64,000 bases of DNA from Ephydatia muelleri (Eukaryota > Porifera > Demospongiae > Spongillida > Spongillidae), in contig JABACO010000018.1 of assembly GCA_013339895.1 (NCBI GenBank), forward strand, positions 2,143,483 to 2,207,482. Reading direction: 5' to 3'. The translations under genes were made by a program, and so were the position numbers. Each line of letters begins with the position of its first letter. Position 1 is the stretch's first letter. The notes beneath the pieces were generated by a model. The model did no database searches and was not told where the DNA came from. It saw only the letters and a list, made by a program, of their open reading frames with translations. Positions 50,847 through 61,100 of the stretch are shown piece after piece.

Positions 50847-51816
50847 CAGCCTGCTCCCAACTGTAGTAATAAAGAAAGATGTGACCCATCTCCAGATGAA
50901 ACTCACACAGCTTCTCTCTGGTGACAAGAAGTGAACACCATTGCTTACAAGACACCAGGCAGCAACTCACTCTGATAAGGCTCCTTCGCGAAGAAAGATT
51001 GGAATGTCTTCCTCTGTAATAGATTGAGTGTTGACAGGGCAGGACCTTGTCACTCCTTCCCTCCCACACCTTCAATCCTCCTTCCCCTCACACACATCTA
51101 GCCCCTCCCTTCCCTCCGTAAGGACACACCCACAAGTTGTGATATCATATTCCACAGTGAGTTCGAGCATCCCTCAAAAAGCTTCTGCTCAGTGAACAGA
51201 CAGCGTACTGCCAGATGAGCCTGGAGGAGTGGTCAAATGTGAGAGCATGCTCGTGTAGGTGTGGGCACCTCACAGATCGAGGCCCCAGGATTGCCCTCCC
51301 TTCGACAAGCACACAGTGTGTGAGGTATAGCAAAAATGGCTGTTCAGTCAATTGGTATGGTGACTGCAGGAACGTTATGAGCAAATAAAAACTCAAACAT
51401 GGTTTTTAAGCTACCAAATGCAAACCTCTCCATCATATGATAGTTTTTGAAGTGCCTCTTTGTTCCACTGTGCCTATAACGCGCTCTTTCGGAATGATTA
51501 TGTGCTCGTGTGTTATTGAATATGGGCTTGCCTGTTGCTCTTCAGTCAAGAAGGGAACTGCAGTCACTGTCTCTTTGGGACCAGTCCAGTTCAGTTGACA
51601 AAAAAGGTTTAGCATGCTCTCTGCCCCGTCCAAGGCGGCTTGTACACCGAGTTTTTTAACAGCGTTGCCAAGATTGTGTGCTACTGTATCCGACAAGCTG
51701 CATTGGGCTGAATGTATGGCATGGTGTAATATGACGATGTTTGGAACCTTGCGCTTCTTACTGATGGAATGGTCATCTCCTGATGGGAAAAGGTCCTTTA
51801 TAAAAGCACCTGCCAT
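40456..51816 (-). CDS. TTC27: Tetratricopeptide repeat protein 27
   Basis: Twenty-five exons with consistent phases give 758 residues (family about 840): 51816-51532, 51363-51274, 51220-51130, 51013-50971, 50917-50845, 49541-49490, 49416-49339, 49283-49246, 48645-48536, 47972-47906, 47787-47674, 47298-47239, 46894-46694, 46630-46535, 45694-45641, 45291-45193, 44983-44931, 44880-44802, 44687-44601, 44534-44474, 42428-42376, 42255-42178, 41931-41820, 41764-41667, 40560-40456. Diagnostic blocks are [96 protein letters not shown] and [14 protein letters not shown] helices mediate protein contacts; the family is conserved and essential in several eukaryotes, though its exact role is not well fixed. 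The first donor is GC rather than GT. Exon 49283-49246 (13 codons) is the least certain. Several introns are filled by microsatellites. Confidence 0.9.
42880..43560. mobile_element. Intronic region with an imperfect inverted-repeat MITE (43,201-43,412)
   Basis: ggatggctgtttgtggtgct at 43,200 pairs with the complement ending near 43,412, giving arms of about 70-80 bp with a few mismatches. It lies in the 2-kb TTC27 intron; the rest of the listed span holds nothing recognised. Confidence 0.65.
43568..43865. repeat. 49-bp tandem repeat, 6 copies
   Basis: Units start gaatcttgctgcgctgtggg, with a strict 49-bp period from 43,568, and show one or two substitutions each. Confidence 0.9.
44085..44465. 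repeat. Polypurine minisatellite
   Basis: About 380 bp of almost pure G/A on the plus strand (units like gggaaggaggagaggg) ends 9 bp from a TTC27 exon. Long mirror-like purine tracts can form intramolecular triplex DNA. Confidence 0.9.
45330..45628. repeat. (CA)n / ACACACACATGG microsatellite in TTC27 intron
   Basis: Repeats of cacacacacatgga grade into pure CA. All ORFs across it on either strand are artefacts. Confidence 0.9.
45786..45905. repeat. 26-bp tandem repeat in TTC27 intron
   Basis: About five units of accattaataagtacatcac are present. Confidence 0.75.
46975..47215. repeat. CA-rich microsatellite in TTC27 intron
   Basis: acacac and acacataa units fill most of the intron between exons 47298-47239 and 46894-46694 and the flank upstream of the latter. 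Confidence 0.85.
48025..48532. repeat. CA-rich microsatellite adjoining a TTC27 donor
   Basis: About 500 bp of acac, acacatgc and related units begin directly after the donor of exon 48645-48536, whose intron starts gtgtgtgag and then runs into (TG)n on the minus strand. Confidence 0.85.
50143..50180. repeat. Poly(C) tract
   Basis: About 37 C residues in a TTC27 intron, one of several long C or G runs in the window. Confidence 0.85.
50715..50844. repeat. (CA)n microsatellite forming a TTC27 donor site
   Basis: On the minus strand the repeat starts at the first base of the intron after GCTGAG: gtgtgtgtgtgt. The donor is therefore the repeat itself. Confidence 0.85.
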
Positions 51817-51942
51817 CCTCGTGTGCGTAATCCACGCGTGAATTACTCTACTATTATAAATTATGAAGTGCTACTTAATATCGAGCAATAAATAAAATTA
51901 ACTCTTTTTTTTTCAAAAGTAGGCAGGGCTGCCTGCTCAACC
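51817..51942. promoter_or_regulatory. Putative bidirectional promoter (TTC27 / GK-ELMO)
   Basis: Only 126 bp separate the ATG of TTC27 (minus) from the ATG of the GK-ELMO gene (plus). Both genes must start transcription in or very close to this AT-rich segment or inside each other. No TATA or initiator motif is convincing. The inference rests on geometry. Confidence 0.6.
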
Positions 51943-53640
51943 ATGGCAAGCCGATCACTATCCGAAACTCGTACTTCATTCCAGACCGCTGGAGGCGCTG
52001 GCGTAGGCAAAAGTTGCCAAGCTAACGGTGAGCTTATTGCAGCAGGCCAATGGCTGCGCGGAGGCGATAAAGTGTCATCTCCTGTCAGCCGTGCACCCAG
52101 GGGCAACATTTCGCAGCCGTCTCCCAGCCTCGCCGACGGAAGAAACGCGAGGCGCGAGCATCCCTCACGCAGGTCCTTCGCGTCATCCGAAGTGCAAACG
52201 CTCGTGCTCTATGGGCCGTCCGGATGCGGCAAGTCCCGTCTCATTCAGAAGCTAATCTACTCGGACCCGACTCTTTACACCCTCGCCGTTCTTCACACCT
52301 CGAGAAAAAGGCGCCTGTACGAGGTGGATGGGCGGGAGCTGTCGTTCGTGAGCCAGGCGGAGATGAGGGCTGGAGTGGAGAGCGGCCGCTTTGTGGCGTA
52401 CACCACGGTGACGAGAGAACAGTCGCGGTACGGCCTCACACGCAGCACCTCCATCTACGACCTCGCGGAGAAAGACGACCCCAACGGAGAGCTCTTCGGC
52501 ATCACCCAAGAGGCTCTGGCTACGGCACGCAACGCGGAGAAACCCATCGTCATAATAAACTTCAACCCGGACAGCGCGAAGCAGCTCAAAAGGGCGGGCA
52601 TCGGTGCCGTCTACGTCCTACTGCATTCCGGCGCCACAGCCGCGGGCGCCGACGAAGTTGGGGCCGACCACAGGATATGCATCGACCAGCACGACGAGGC
52701 GACCAAGGCACTAGAGGAGCTGGCTCGCGGACTCGTCCTGAACGTCGAACAGCAGGGAGACAAGGCGATGGAGCAGGCCAAGCTCGACTGGGACCTCGTC
52801 CCCACGCTGCAGATGTCCGCCGCCGCGTCGAAGCAGCTGGACGAGCTCCGCCGCACGGTAACGTTCGCCGAAGTCCTGGTTCACGTGCACCACGTAAGCC
52901 TCGCTCAGATATCGGGAACAAAGGCGGGAACGGCGACACCCGCCAAGTCCGGTGCCCATGCGCCTCGCAACTCCAAGCTGAGCAGAAGCCTCCAATCAGA
53001 ATACGGCATCATCCTCGCATGCGCGGCTTCCAATCTCGACGACGCGGACCCCGTCCACCTCCTTACCTTGCAAACCATATACAAGAAGCTCACCGGAAAT
53101 AGAGTGAACTGTCCCCGCATAGGCAGCCACTGGCAGGACATCGGCTTCCAAAGCAGCGACCCCGCCGATGATCTCCAAGGGGCGGGGTTCCTGGGGCCGA
53201 TGCAGCTGCTTTATATCCTCGACAATCCGCGTACACTCTCGCTCGCCCAGGAGATGCGCACGCACTTCGAACGCTCCACCGACCGCGTCCCCTTCTGCGC
53301 ACTGTCGCTGCGCGTGACCCAGCTTGCCCTGAGCGCCCTCAAGGACGGGCTCTTGAACAAGGAGTGCACGAAGAGAGACCAGGTGTTTCACGTGATCAAC
53401 GAGTTCTACCTCGGCATAATGCACAGGTGCTATCGGCTGTGCAAGGCCAAGGCATACCCAGAGCTGAGTGTCCTGGTGGTGGAGATGGGAAGGCAAACCT
53501 CGAACAAGGCGGGTGTGAAATCTTTGTTGAAAGATGGGCACACCCTTGTTGCCGAAAGGGACAGGGGGGGCCATCCGGAGATGGCTTCTGTTTCAAAGGT
53601 TGCGATGTCTGTTCCATTTGACTCATTCTCACAGTTATGA
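51943..53640 (+). CDS. Guanylate kinase-like / ELMO domain fusion protein, intronless
   Basis: A single 565-codon ORF from ATG 51943. Residues 1-80 are low-complexity. Residues 85-275 are guanylate-kinase-like: P-loop GPSGCGKS at 91-98, then TSRKRR at 119-124 and GRFVAYTTV at 148-156, matching the GMP-binding region, and INFNPDSAKQL at 205-215. After a linker, residues 355-500 form an ELMO domain: LLTLQTIYKKLTGNR, then HWQDIGFQSSDPADDLQGAG at 397-416 and FLGPMQLLYIL. ELMO proteins act with or on small GTPases (ELMOD proteins are Arf/Arl GAPs). Guanylate kinase domains either phosphorylate GMP or act as protein-binding modules, and I cannot tell which here. The gene is GC-rich and intronless while every neighbour has many introns, so a retroposed origin is possible. 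AATAAA lies at 53654-53659. Confidence 0.8.
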   Translation: MASRSLSETRTSFQTAGGAGVGKSCQANGELIAAGQWLRGGDKVSSPVSRAPRGNISQPSPSLADGRNARREHPSRRSFASSEVQTLVLYGPSGCGKSRLIQKLIYSDPTLYTLAVLHTSRKRRLYEVDGRELSFVSQAEMRAGVESGRFVAYTTVTREQSRYGLTRSTSIYDLAEKDDPNGELFGITQEALATARNAEKPIVIINFNPDSAKQLKRAGIGAVYVLLHSGATAAGADEVGADHRICIDQHDEATKALEELARGLVLNVEQQGDKAMEQAKLDWDLVPTLQMSAAASKQLDELRRTVTFAEVLVHVHHVSLAQISGTKAGTATPAKSGAHAPRNSKLSRSLQSEYGIILACAASNLDDADPVHLLTLQTIYKKLTGNRVNCPRIGSHWQDIGFQSSDPADDLQGAGFLGPMQLLYILDNPRTLSLAQEMRTHFERSTDRVPFCALSLRVTQLALSALKDGLLNKECTKRDQVFHVINEFYLGIMHRCYRLCKAKAYPELSVLVVEMGRQTSNKAGVKSLLKDGHTLVAERDRGGHPEMASVSKVAMSVPFDSFSQL

Positions 53641-53653
53641 GAACACGATTGTC

Positions 53654-53659
53654 AATAAA
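53654..53659 (+). terminator. Poly(A) signal of the GK-ELMO gene
   Basis: AATAAA lies 14 bp after the stop codon; expected cleavage 10-30 bp further on. Confidence 0.7.
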
Positions 53660-53702
53660 AGTTCATGTTTTAACATAGCATTTGGTGCAAACAATTTATA
53701 AT

Positions 53703-53708
53703 TTTATT
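53703..53708 (-). terminator. Poly(A) signal of the MCUR1/CCDC90-like gene
   Basis: AATAAA on the minus strand, 13 bp after the stop. Its expected cleavage zone (about 53,675-53,693) overlaps that of the convergent GK-ELMO transcript. Confidence 0.65.
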
Positions 53709-53721
53709 TAATGCCCTTCCC

Positions 53722-55085
53722 CTATTTTATGAGCCTCCAAAGTCCAAGTACTACAGACAGGATGACAGTGACCATGGAGAAAATGATACCTGCATGGGTA
53801 AGTGGAGGGTGGGTGTTGGAACTGTAAGCGACATCGCCTCGTTCTTACCACCAAAGTACTTGAGCCATTCTGACTTCTGTGATTCAATTTGTGTTCTAAG
53901 GCCTGCGACCTGCAACAGGCAGAGAGGGAGGGAAGGTCAAGTAGTAACAATGGGTCCATACACCACACACATGCACAAACACAAACACGCATCAAAAACC
54001 AACATTCACAAACATGCATCAAAAACCAACATTCACAAACATGCATAAAGACACACATTCACAATGCGTAGTAAACCCCCCATGTATGTACCTCCCATCA
54101 CATTATTACACACCTAACATACCTCTGTGCCTATTCTATTATTGGTATCCTTGATTCGCTGGTCGAGGGATGTGAATTCTTCTCTGATGCGACTCTTTTC
54201 GAGATTCAGATCAAGTGTTAAATGGGATTCAATCTTCTGCACTTCATCCTGAAAGGTTTAACAGGTAGTTGGTTAATTTCAAGTTAATAAGAACTGTGCT
54301 CACTTTAAAACCGTCTTTAAATTTTTGGACTTGCAATTTCAGATACTATCAGAAAAAGATATCATACTAGCATCTATGAGTCATTATCTCTGTGTTTTAT
54401 TCGTACTTGATTCTCATTATTGAGGGACGCTATTGAGCTCTTCTCTAGAAGAACAAGGTCCTTCTGAAGTAACTCAACAATTCTCCTCAACTTCAATTCT
54501 AAAACTTCCTAAAAAGTGCGAACCACGAAGGTGACTAAAATCACCACACCATCATCTTGAGACGAACCATATCCTTGGTGGAGACATCAGAAGACGCTAT
54601 TCTGTCCAGCGTTGCCTTAGTGACAACCCCCATGGTGGAAACCACGGCTTCTGACTGTGCAGGTGTAAGTCCTGCGTCGTTGTGCATGGCGTATGCATTA
54701 TTGTATGTGCACATACGGTGGTAAATGAAAAAAAAGGCCTTACACTAGACAAAACCATGACGATTACGTCACTAAATTTTGTGGTACACCGCCGACCTGC
54801 TGCTTGAAGTTCTTTGATCATTTGGTGCGTGTCTAGGTGTACCCCGGCAAACATGGACTGCCGGATGGGAGTTGTTGGGGCGCGCCATTCGCTAGGGGAA
54901 GCCGTTGTGGTGGCTGGTGCTGTGGGTGGACTTTGGACAGCCGCTGTTGCCGCCGGGGCAGCTTGTACCGCTGGGCCGGGACTTAACGATGTACAACTTC
55001 GGCTGCACGCAGATAGAGGGTAAAGCACTGGTCTACACCAGGCACACCTCAAACCAACTAAGTTTCTTAGTACGACGCCACTCAT
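53722..55085 (-). CDS. MCUR1/CCDC90-family mitochondrial coiled-coil protein
   Basis: Six exons with matching phases give 249 residues: 55085-54797, 54671-54568, 54508-54407, 54248-54123, 53909-53849, 53789-53722. The N terminus is Arg/Ser/Ala-rich without acidic residues early, like a mitochondrial presequence. Then come FAGVHLDTHQMIKELQAAG and LTPAQSEAVVSTM, the family's conserved head. A long coiled coil includes LDLNLEKSRIREEFTSLDQR, and VAGLRTQIESQKSEWLKYF precedes a C-terminal transmembrane helix (IIFSMVTVILSVVLGLWRL). Family members sit in the inner mitochondrial membrane. Human MCUR1 is linked to calcium uniporter function; CCDC90B is the paralog. I cannot say which of the two vertebrate copies it matches better. 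Only 82 bp separate its ATG from that of RANBP9/10. Confidence 0.85.
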
Positions 55086-55167
55086 CTTTTTTGGAGGGGG
55101 AATTATCTAATTGTACGTATATCTCCGCCCTCACCGCAAAAAAAAATTGATAACGTTGTTTAGAATC
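55086..55167. promoter_or_regulatory. Putative bidirectional promoter (MCUR1-like / RANBP9-10)
   Basis: 82 bp lie between two divergent start codons. The sequence includes an A-run near 55,138-55,146. Promoter function is inferred from geometry only. Confidence 0.6.
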
Positions 55168-55682
55168 ATGGACCGGCTGGCACGGCTATATCCTAAAGTG
55201 GACGAAAAAGAAACTCCTTTGCCAAGATCCTGGAGTGTCAAGGACAAATTCTCTTTCTTGGTATTGTCTCAGAATAACCAGAAGGTTCATTACAAAGGTA
55301 CTATTGTCACCCAAAAGTCGTTCGCTCATAATTACCTCGCACGTTCATTTTTCAGGAGGCGGTAAAAACCACAAGGACGCAGCTTCTGTGCGTGCTACAC
55401 ACCCGATACCGGCGGCCTGCGGCGTTTACTACTTCGAAGTCAAAGTTCTGAACAAAGGCCGCGATGGGTCAGTCGGTTTAGCTCCTTTAGACCATTAGTT
55501 ACGTGGCTTGCAATTTTGTGTGTGGTGTTCTGCTCTACAGTTACATCGGCATTGGACTATCTGCATCCGGTGTCAACCTCAACAGACTACCAGGTATATT
55601 GTTGCTGTATCATTTTTTCTGGGACATATTCATATTTGAAATCTTCTGTCTATCCACATGCATACGATGCACTTCCAAATGT

Positions 55683-55728
<46 letters not shown>

Positions 55729-58030
55729 TACATACATAAATTCACACATGCACACACATTTGTTGCCACATAACTGTTTTTCTTTAGGGTGGGAGAAGAA
55801 CTCGTATGGTTACCACGCAGATGATGGGTGTGTCTTCAACTCTTCTGGCACGGGGCAGCAGTATGGTTCAACCTTCACAACAGGAGATGTTGTTGGGTGT
55901 GGCTTTAATCTTGTGGACAGATCCATCTTTTTCACTAAGAATGGAATCACAATGGGTAAGGGTGTGTTAAACCCATTGGTGGCCAGTTTGAATTATAATG
56001 CTAGACTAGCACAGTGTTGGGGTCTCGTTAAATTTGTACAGCTCATGTTTGCTGATTGGCAGCCTGGCAGAAAATATTTAGTTGCAAAAAATGGTTACAA
56101 TACTGGTTATAAGAAAGGGCTGGTTGGATAGAATGTTAAGATAGGCCACACTCAACAGTTACGTTGGCTCTGTTTTGTCCAACAGGAACCGCTGTCGCTG
56201 ATATTGCAGTGAGTTGCTGCTGTGTCATCATCAGGGGCCAAGCTGATGTAACTAAGGTGTCTTCTTCTTGTAGCCAAACCTGGTACTGTACCCGACTGTG
56301 GGGCTTCAGTCACAGGGGGAATTGGTGGAGGCAAACTTTGGGGAATCTCCTTTCATGTTTGACTTTGATGGGCTCCTTAGCGTAAGCCACACCTTGAGGC
56401 ATGATTGTTCATTTTTCACTTGCATTTGTAGGAAATGCAACAAAAGATTCGACTGTCTATAGAGCAAGTCACTCTGCCTGGAGGACCAGGGGAGTGGCAG
56501 ACAAACCTCCATAAGTAAAATGGCTAGAATAGGGGCAAGTAGGCCTTAAATGTGATGGTACTTGTACTCCACACCTCAGGTTGGTACTGGGGTACCTTGT
56601 TCATCGTGGTTACAGCCGAACAGCGCAGGTGTTTGCTTCCAACACATCGCAGCAGCTGGACGAGGACACACAATCCATCCAGAACAGGCAGAGTATGTCT
56701 AGTGGCTGTGTCTAGGGTGCAGCCCAATGTGACCACATGGTTATCCCACACACCTCCATATGGTGATCACATGTGGTCACATGATGATCACATGGCAGTC
56801 ATGTCGTAGCCCTGTGGCCACACCCAACTTTCATTCTCTTTTTAAGTTGTCTTCTTTTGCCAGAGATCCAGTCGTTGATCCTGCAGGGCAAGATCAGCCA
56901 CTCCCTTCACCTAATTAGAGCCCACTACCCCACCCTATTCACCAACAACCTGGAGCTGCTGTTTAAAGTCAAGTGCCGGCAGTTTGTGGAGATGATTGTG
57001 GGGTGTGACCCTGGGGACCTGTCGGCCACGGGAGGGGAGCCACGCCTCTCCTGCCACTCTGAGCTGAGCAGCACGAGCAGTGATGGGGAGGAGATGGGAG
57101 AGGCAGCCGGGTCCCCTCCCGAGTCCCCTCTGGGATCGCCGGCACGAGATGGAACATTCGCTATACCAGCTGTGAGACAAGACGCAAAGCACACACATGC
57201 ATAGCAACATAACACGGACATCTTTGACACATGTCACATAATCTACACATGCAAATTCACACAGACGCCCATCACACACCATATGCAGTACAGACACATA
57301 CACACACATACACACACATACACATACACACACGTACACACACATACACACATGCACACACATACACATGCACACACATAAACACAGATACTACCCAGAT
57401 TTCTCATTTCAAACAACTTTGTTAGTCTTACTCCTGTGATTGCAGGTAAGCAACGAGACAGCAGCTGAAGAAGAGGTTTGCATGGACGTTGACAGCAGTA
57501 GCATACGTAAGCGTGGGGACCCTATTGTTGTACGACCTTTCATATCTCACTTCCCTCCCACACTCCCCTACACGTCTAGCCACAAGGCCACCTCCCCCAC
57601 TCATCACTGAACACAGGTCTCTGGAACGTATCCTGTTCTTTGGCCGAGAACTCCAGTCCATGTACGCCACACTCCCGCCCAGCAGAGGGAAGGACCAGCT
57701 GAAGTCCCTGCTCCATGACGCCTTCAGTCTCCTAGCCTATACCGATCCGAGTACCAGTCCGGTGGGCTATCTGCTCGACCCATCCCAAAGGGAGCCCGTG
57801 TGTGTGGCTGTGAATTCGGCAATACTAGGTAAGGCATTGTTTTAATGTGATGCATTTTACAACACTAACCTTCTCTGTTGATTTGAAATGCAGAGTCCAA
57901 GAACCTTCCTGGTCAACCGTCTCTTGAGTTTGCCCTCGGACAGGCTGTGCAGTGCCTGAGACTTATGTCGAAAAGCGGACTTGGTGCAGCTGCGTTTACG
58001 GGCGTGCCGGACATAGCGCGCTCGTCGTAA
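55168..58030 (+). CDS. RANBP9: RanBP9/RanBP10 homolog, CTLH E3 ligase scaffold
   Basis: Twelve exons with consistent phases give 514 residues: 55168-55297, 55356-55467, 55541-55593, 55788-55955, 56186-56208, 56274-56381, 56432-56514, 56580-56692, 56864-57171, 57446-57506, 57580-57828, 57894-58030. SPRY lies at about 20-205 ([58 protein letters not shown]). LisH is near 226-263 ([15 protein letters not shown]), CTLH from 264 ([31 protein letters not shown]), a Ser/Glu-rich linker follows, and CRA is at about 390-514 ([29 protein letters not shown]). RANBP9/10 is a scaffold of the CTLH/GID ubiquitin ligase and binds many cytoplasmic partners through SPRY. The exon of 23 bp (56186-56208) is a microexon. 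An invertebrate single copy predates the vertebrate 9/10 split, so the symbol is by family. Confidence 0.92.
55683..55738. repeat. (CA)n microsatellite in RANBP9/10 intron
   Basis: About 55 bp of CA repeat followed by catacata units. Confidence 0.95.
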
Positions 58031-58187
58031 TCACATTCACCCGTGTCATTGTTCTGTTGCTTCTCCGTTACATGTACTGACTGCATCATAAATACGATTA
58101 TTATGTTACGCAACCCATCCTATGGCAACGAAGCACATGATTTCTGTAACTCGTGGCCCTCTGAATAACATTGGCTTTTTAGTTGCG

Positions 58188-61100
58188 ATGGCCTTTTTCC
58201 AGCGGCTGCACGGAGCTTGGTCTGTTGGTACGCCGCGTGCTTTGTCCACCTCGTCACGGGGAAGGAAGCGGTGGGTTCTGAAGGGGGTGCTTTATGGCAC
58301 GACAGCGGGTATTGTCGCTGGCGGGCTCTATTATTGGAGAGCCAGCCCTATCGAACGCAGGAAGATGCGTGTTACAGTGGAGGGAGGTGTAAGGTTTTTA
58401 AGGTAAACGAAAGCGACGAGCGTGCGGCGTTCACCTACTGTTGGCTAGCACAGGTTCTCTACTTCAGTTCTCGCCATCATTTCTCTTCACTCACCTTCCT
58501 CCCGCTCTACCGCCTCCGTTACACTCGTCTCTCCCTTTTACACCTCTTCCCCTTCCTCCTTTGTCCTATCTCCTTCTCTTTTCTTTCTCTCTTTCACACC
58601 GTTTATAATACATTCACACTTACACTGGCTTGACTCAATCGTGCTAGATCAGTCAGTATTGGCTTGAAAATCTCCCTAGACTACTGGTGGACACTCAGAA
58701 ACCTTGAAGAGGTGAATCATGCAGGCATATAAAAATGGGTTTCGTCATTTTGGCAACTCACACTAGGACTCACCAGCGTATGAAGAAGCCATTCTTCCCT
58801 GTCACAAGCGGTCTGCTGACAGAATTGTACAGGGAGCCCTACGTAATGGAGGACTGTACATCAAGCTTGGTCAAGGACTGGGCTCATTTAACCAGGTTCT
58901 CCCCAAAGAATACATAGTCACACTCCGAGTTCTTCAAGATATGGTGAGCTTTAATTGGACTGAACCTAGTTGTGTACTGATATTGTTACTATTTCGAAAA
59001 TGGATTTACACTAATTGCAGGCCCTGTCACGTGAATACAAGGAGGTTAGCAAAAATACTTCTTGATCATTGTGTATTTATTTTATTTTATTTTTGTTCAT
59101 GTAGCTCGACCTGCTGTTTCTGGAGGAATTCGGAAAGACCCCAGACCAGTTGTTCAAAACATTTGACTCCAACCCTGTGGCAGCCGCCAGTCTGGCGCAG
59201 GTATTCAAGGCAACCACAGCTGATGATCGTCACGTGGCAGTCAAAGTAGGTGCATCAAGACATCATGTGATATTGCAGGCTACATAAGATGGCATGACAT
59301 TGTCTTGAGACGTCATGTGACATTGCTTTGCGGTGTCACGTGATATTGTGTCAAGACTCGTGTGACGTTGAGTTGTCATGTGACTGCGTTTAAATGTCAT
59401 GTGACTTTGCATCAGGCGTTGACATTGTCTTGAGATGTCATGTGACCTAGCGTCAAGGCATTGGTGAAATTTGCTTGTAAACACTTCTTTTTTTTAGGTA
59501 CAATACATAGATTTGAGAGACAGATATGATGGCGACATTGCAACCTTGAAAATACTTCTCCGATTTGTGCAGTGGATGCATCCCAAGTTCACGCTGGCGT
59601 GGGTGCTGGATGTAAGCAGGGAGTAGAGGGGGAGGGATCTGACATATTGATCACAAAGCGCCTCTATATCCCCAGGAACTTAAGGACACGCTGGCACAGG
59701 AACTTGACTTTGAGAATGAAGGTCGTAACTTGGAGAGGTGTGCTCGCGAACTAAGCTCACTTCCATTTGTATACCTCCCCAAGGTGGATTGGAAACTCTC
59801 AAATAAGGTTTGCTGTTCTCAGTGTGTTGTGATAGTGAGAGGGTCTTTTAGTGCGCCCTTCATGGCTACACCCTCAATGCATGCACACACGTATGCGTGG
59901 GGCCAATCTCTCTATTTAGCGTGTTCTCACTGCCGAGTGGATCAGTGGTTGCAAGGTTACTGACAAGGATGCACTTTCAAGAATGGGACTCTCTTTTAAA
60001 GATGTAAGTGCGTATTTGGACCGGTTTGCAGGGTGTGTGACTGTCATGCTGGCACACTCAGGTGGCAGAGAAACTCATCAAGGCTTCGAGCTACCAGATA
60101 TTTCACACTGGATTTATCCATGGTGATCCGCATCCTGGAAACAGTGCGTTTACAACCACACCTCCCACCACCACAAGCACACACACACACATACACACAC
60201 AATCCATGGATAACTACAATAAACTTGAATACAATTGATACTGCAGTTCTGGTGAGAAAGTCTCCTCATGGAGGTGCAGAGATTGTCCTCCTCGACCATG
60301 GCCTTTACATGCCTCTGGATGAAGAGTAAGTGGTGTGTGTGTGTGTGGGGGGGAGGTTTGTGCACCTTGTCCCCAGACTCTTGATGTGGTTACCATGGTT
60401 GCAGCGTAAGGCAGAGCCTGTGCAGGATATGGAAAGCCACCATACTGCATGACATACCCACGTTGAAAGAAGAGTGTGAAAAAGTGGGAGTGAAAGGTTT
60501 GTGCTTTTGTCACCTGTCCTTGTATGTCTTTTCTATCTCCTCCATTGACATACCAACCCTACTCCTTGTAACCACAATGCCTGACCTTCAAAATGCATGT
60601 CACCCCTCCACATCCTCCATAGAATACGTCTTGTTTGCAGTAATGCTTACTGGGCGGGCTCTACAGATGAACAGGGCATTCGGTACTTCAAGATTGACAA
60701 AGGATGATCAGGCAGCAGTCATGGACACTTTCAAACGGTTCGATGAGGTTGTGAAAATACTGCGTGCCCTGCCTACAGCCATGCTTCTAGTATTCAGGTG
60801 GGCCTGGGAGTGTGCAGAATTTCACTACCTGCAGTCTGGTTTCTTCCAGGAATATGAACATGGTTCGGATGGCCAACACGGAATTGGGAAGTCCGGTGAA
60901 CAGGTTTATGATCATGGCTAGGAGGTGGGAGACCGCAATTGTGCATTTGGCTGTGTAGTAGCGGCATTACTGATGGTCCGTGCACACACTGCCATCACTG
61001 CAGCGCTATCCAAGGATCCATTGCCACACTTGATCCAAAGAAGCAGACACTCAGGTCCAGAATTGGCACCTGGATAGAAATTCGACTATTTGATCTCAGA

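Noticed and set aside
51145-51396. 83-codon open frame read straight through TTC27 exons 2 and 3
   Set aside because: The downstream half of this frame does not match the family. Splicing at 51274/51220 switches frame and restores the [15 protein letters not shown] block, with matching phases.
52224-53632. Overlapping ORFs on both strands within the GK-ELMO gene (up to 292 codons)
   Set aside because: High GC lengthens shadow frames. Only the 565-codon frame carries conserved domain motifs.
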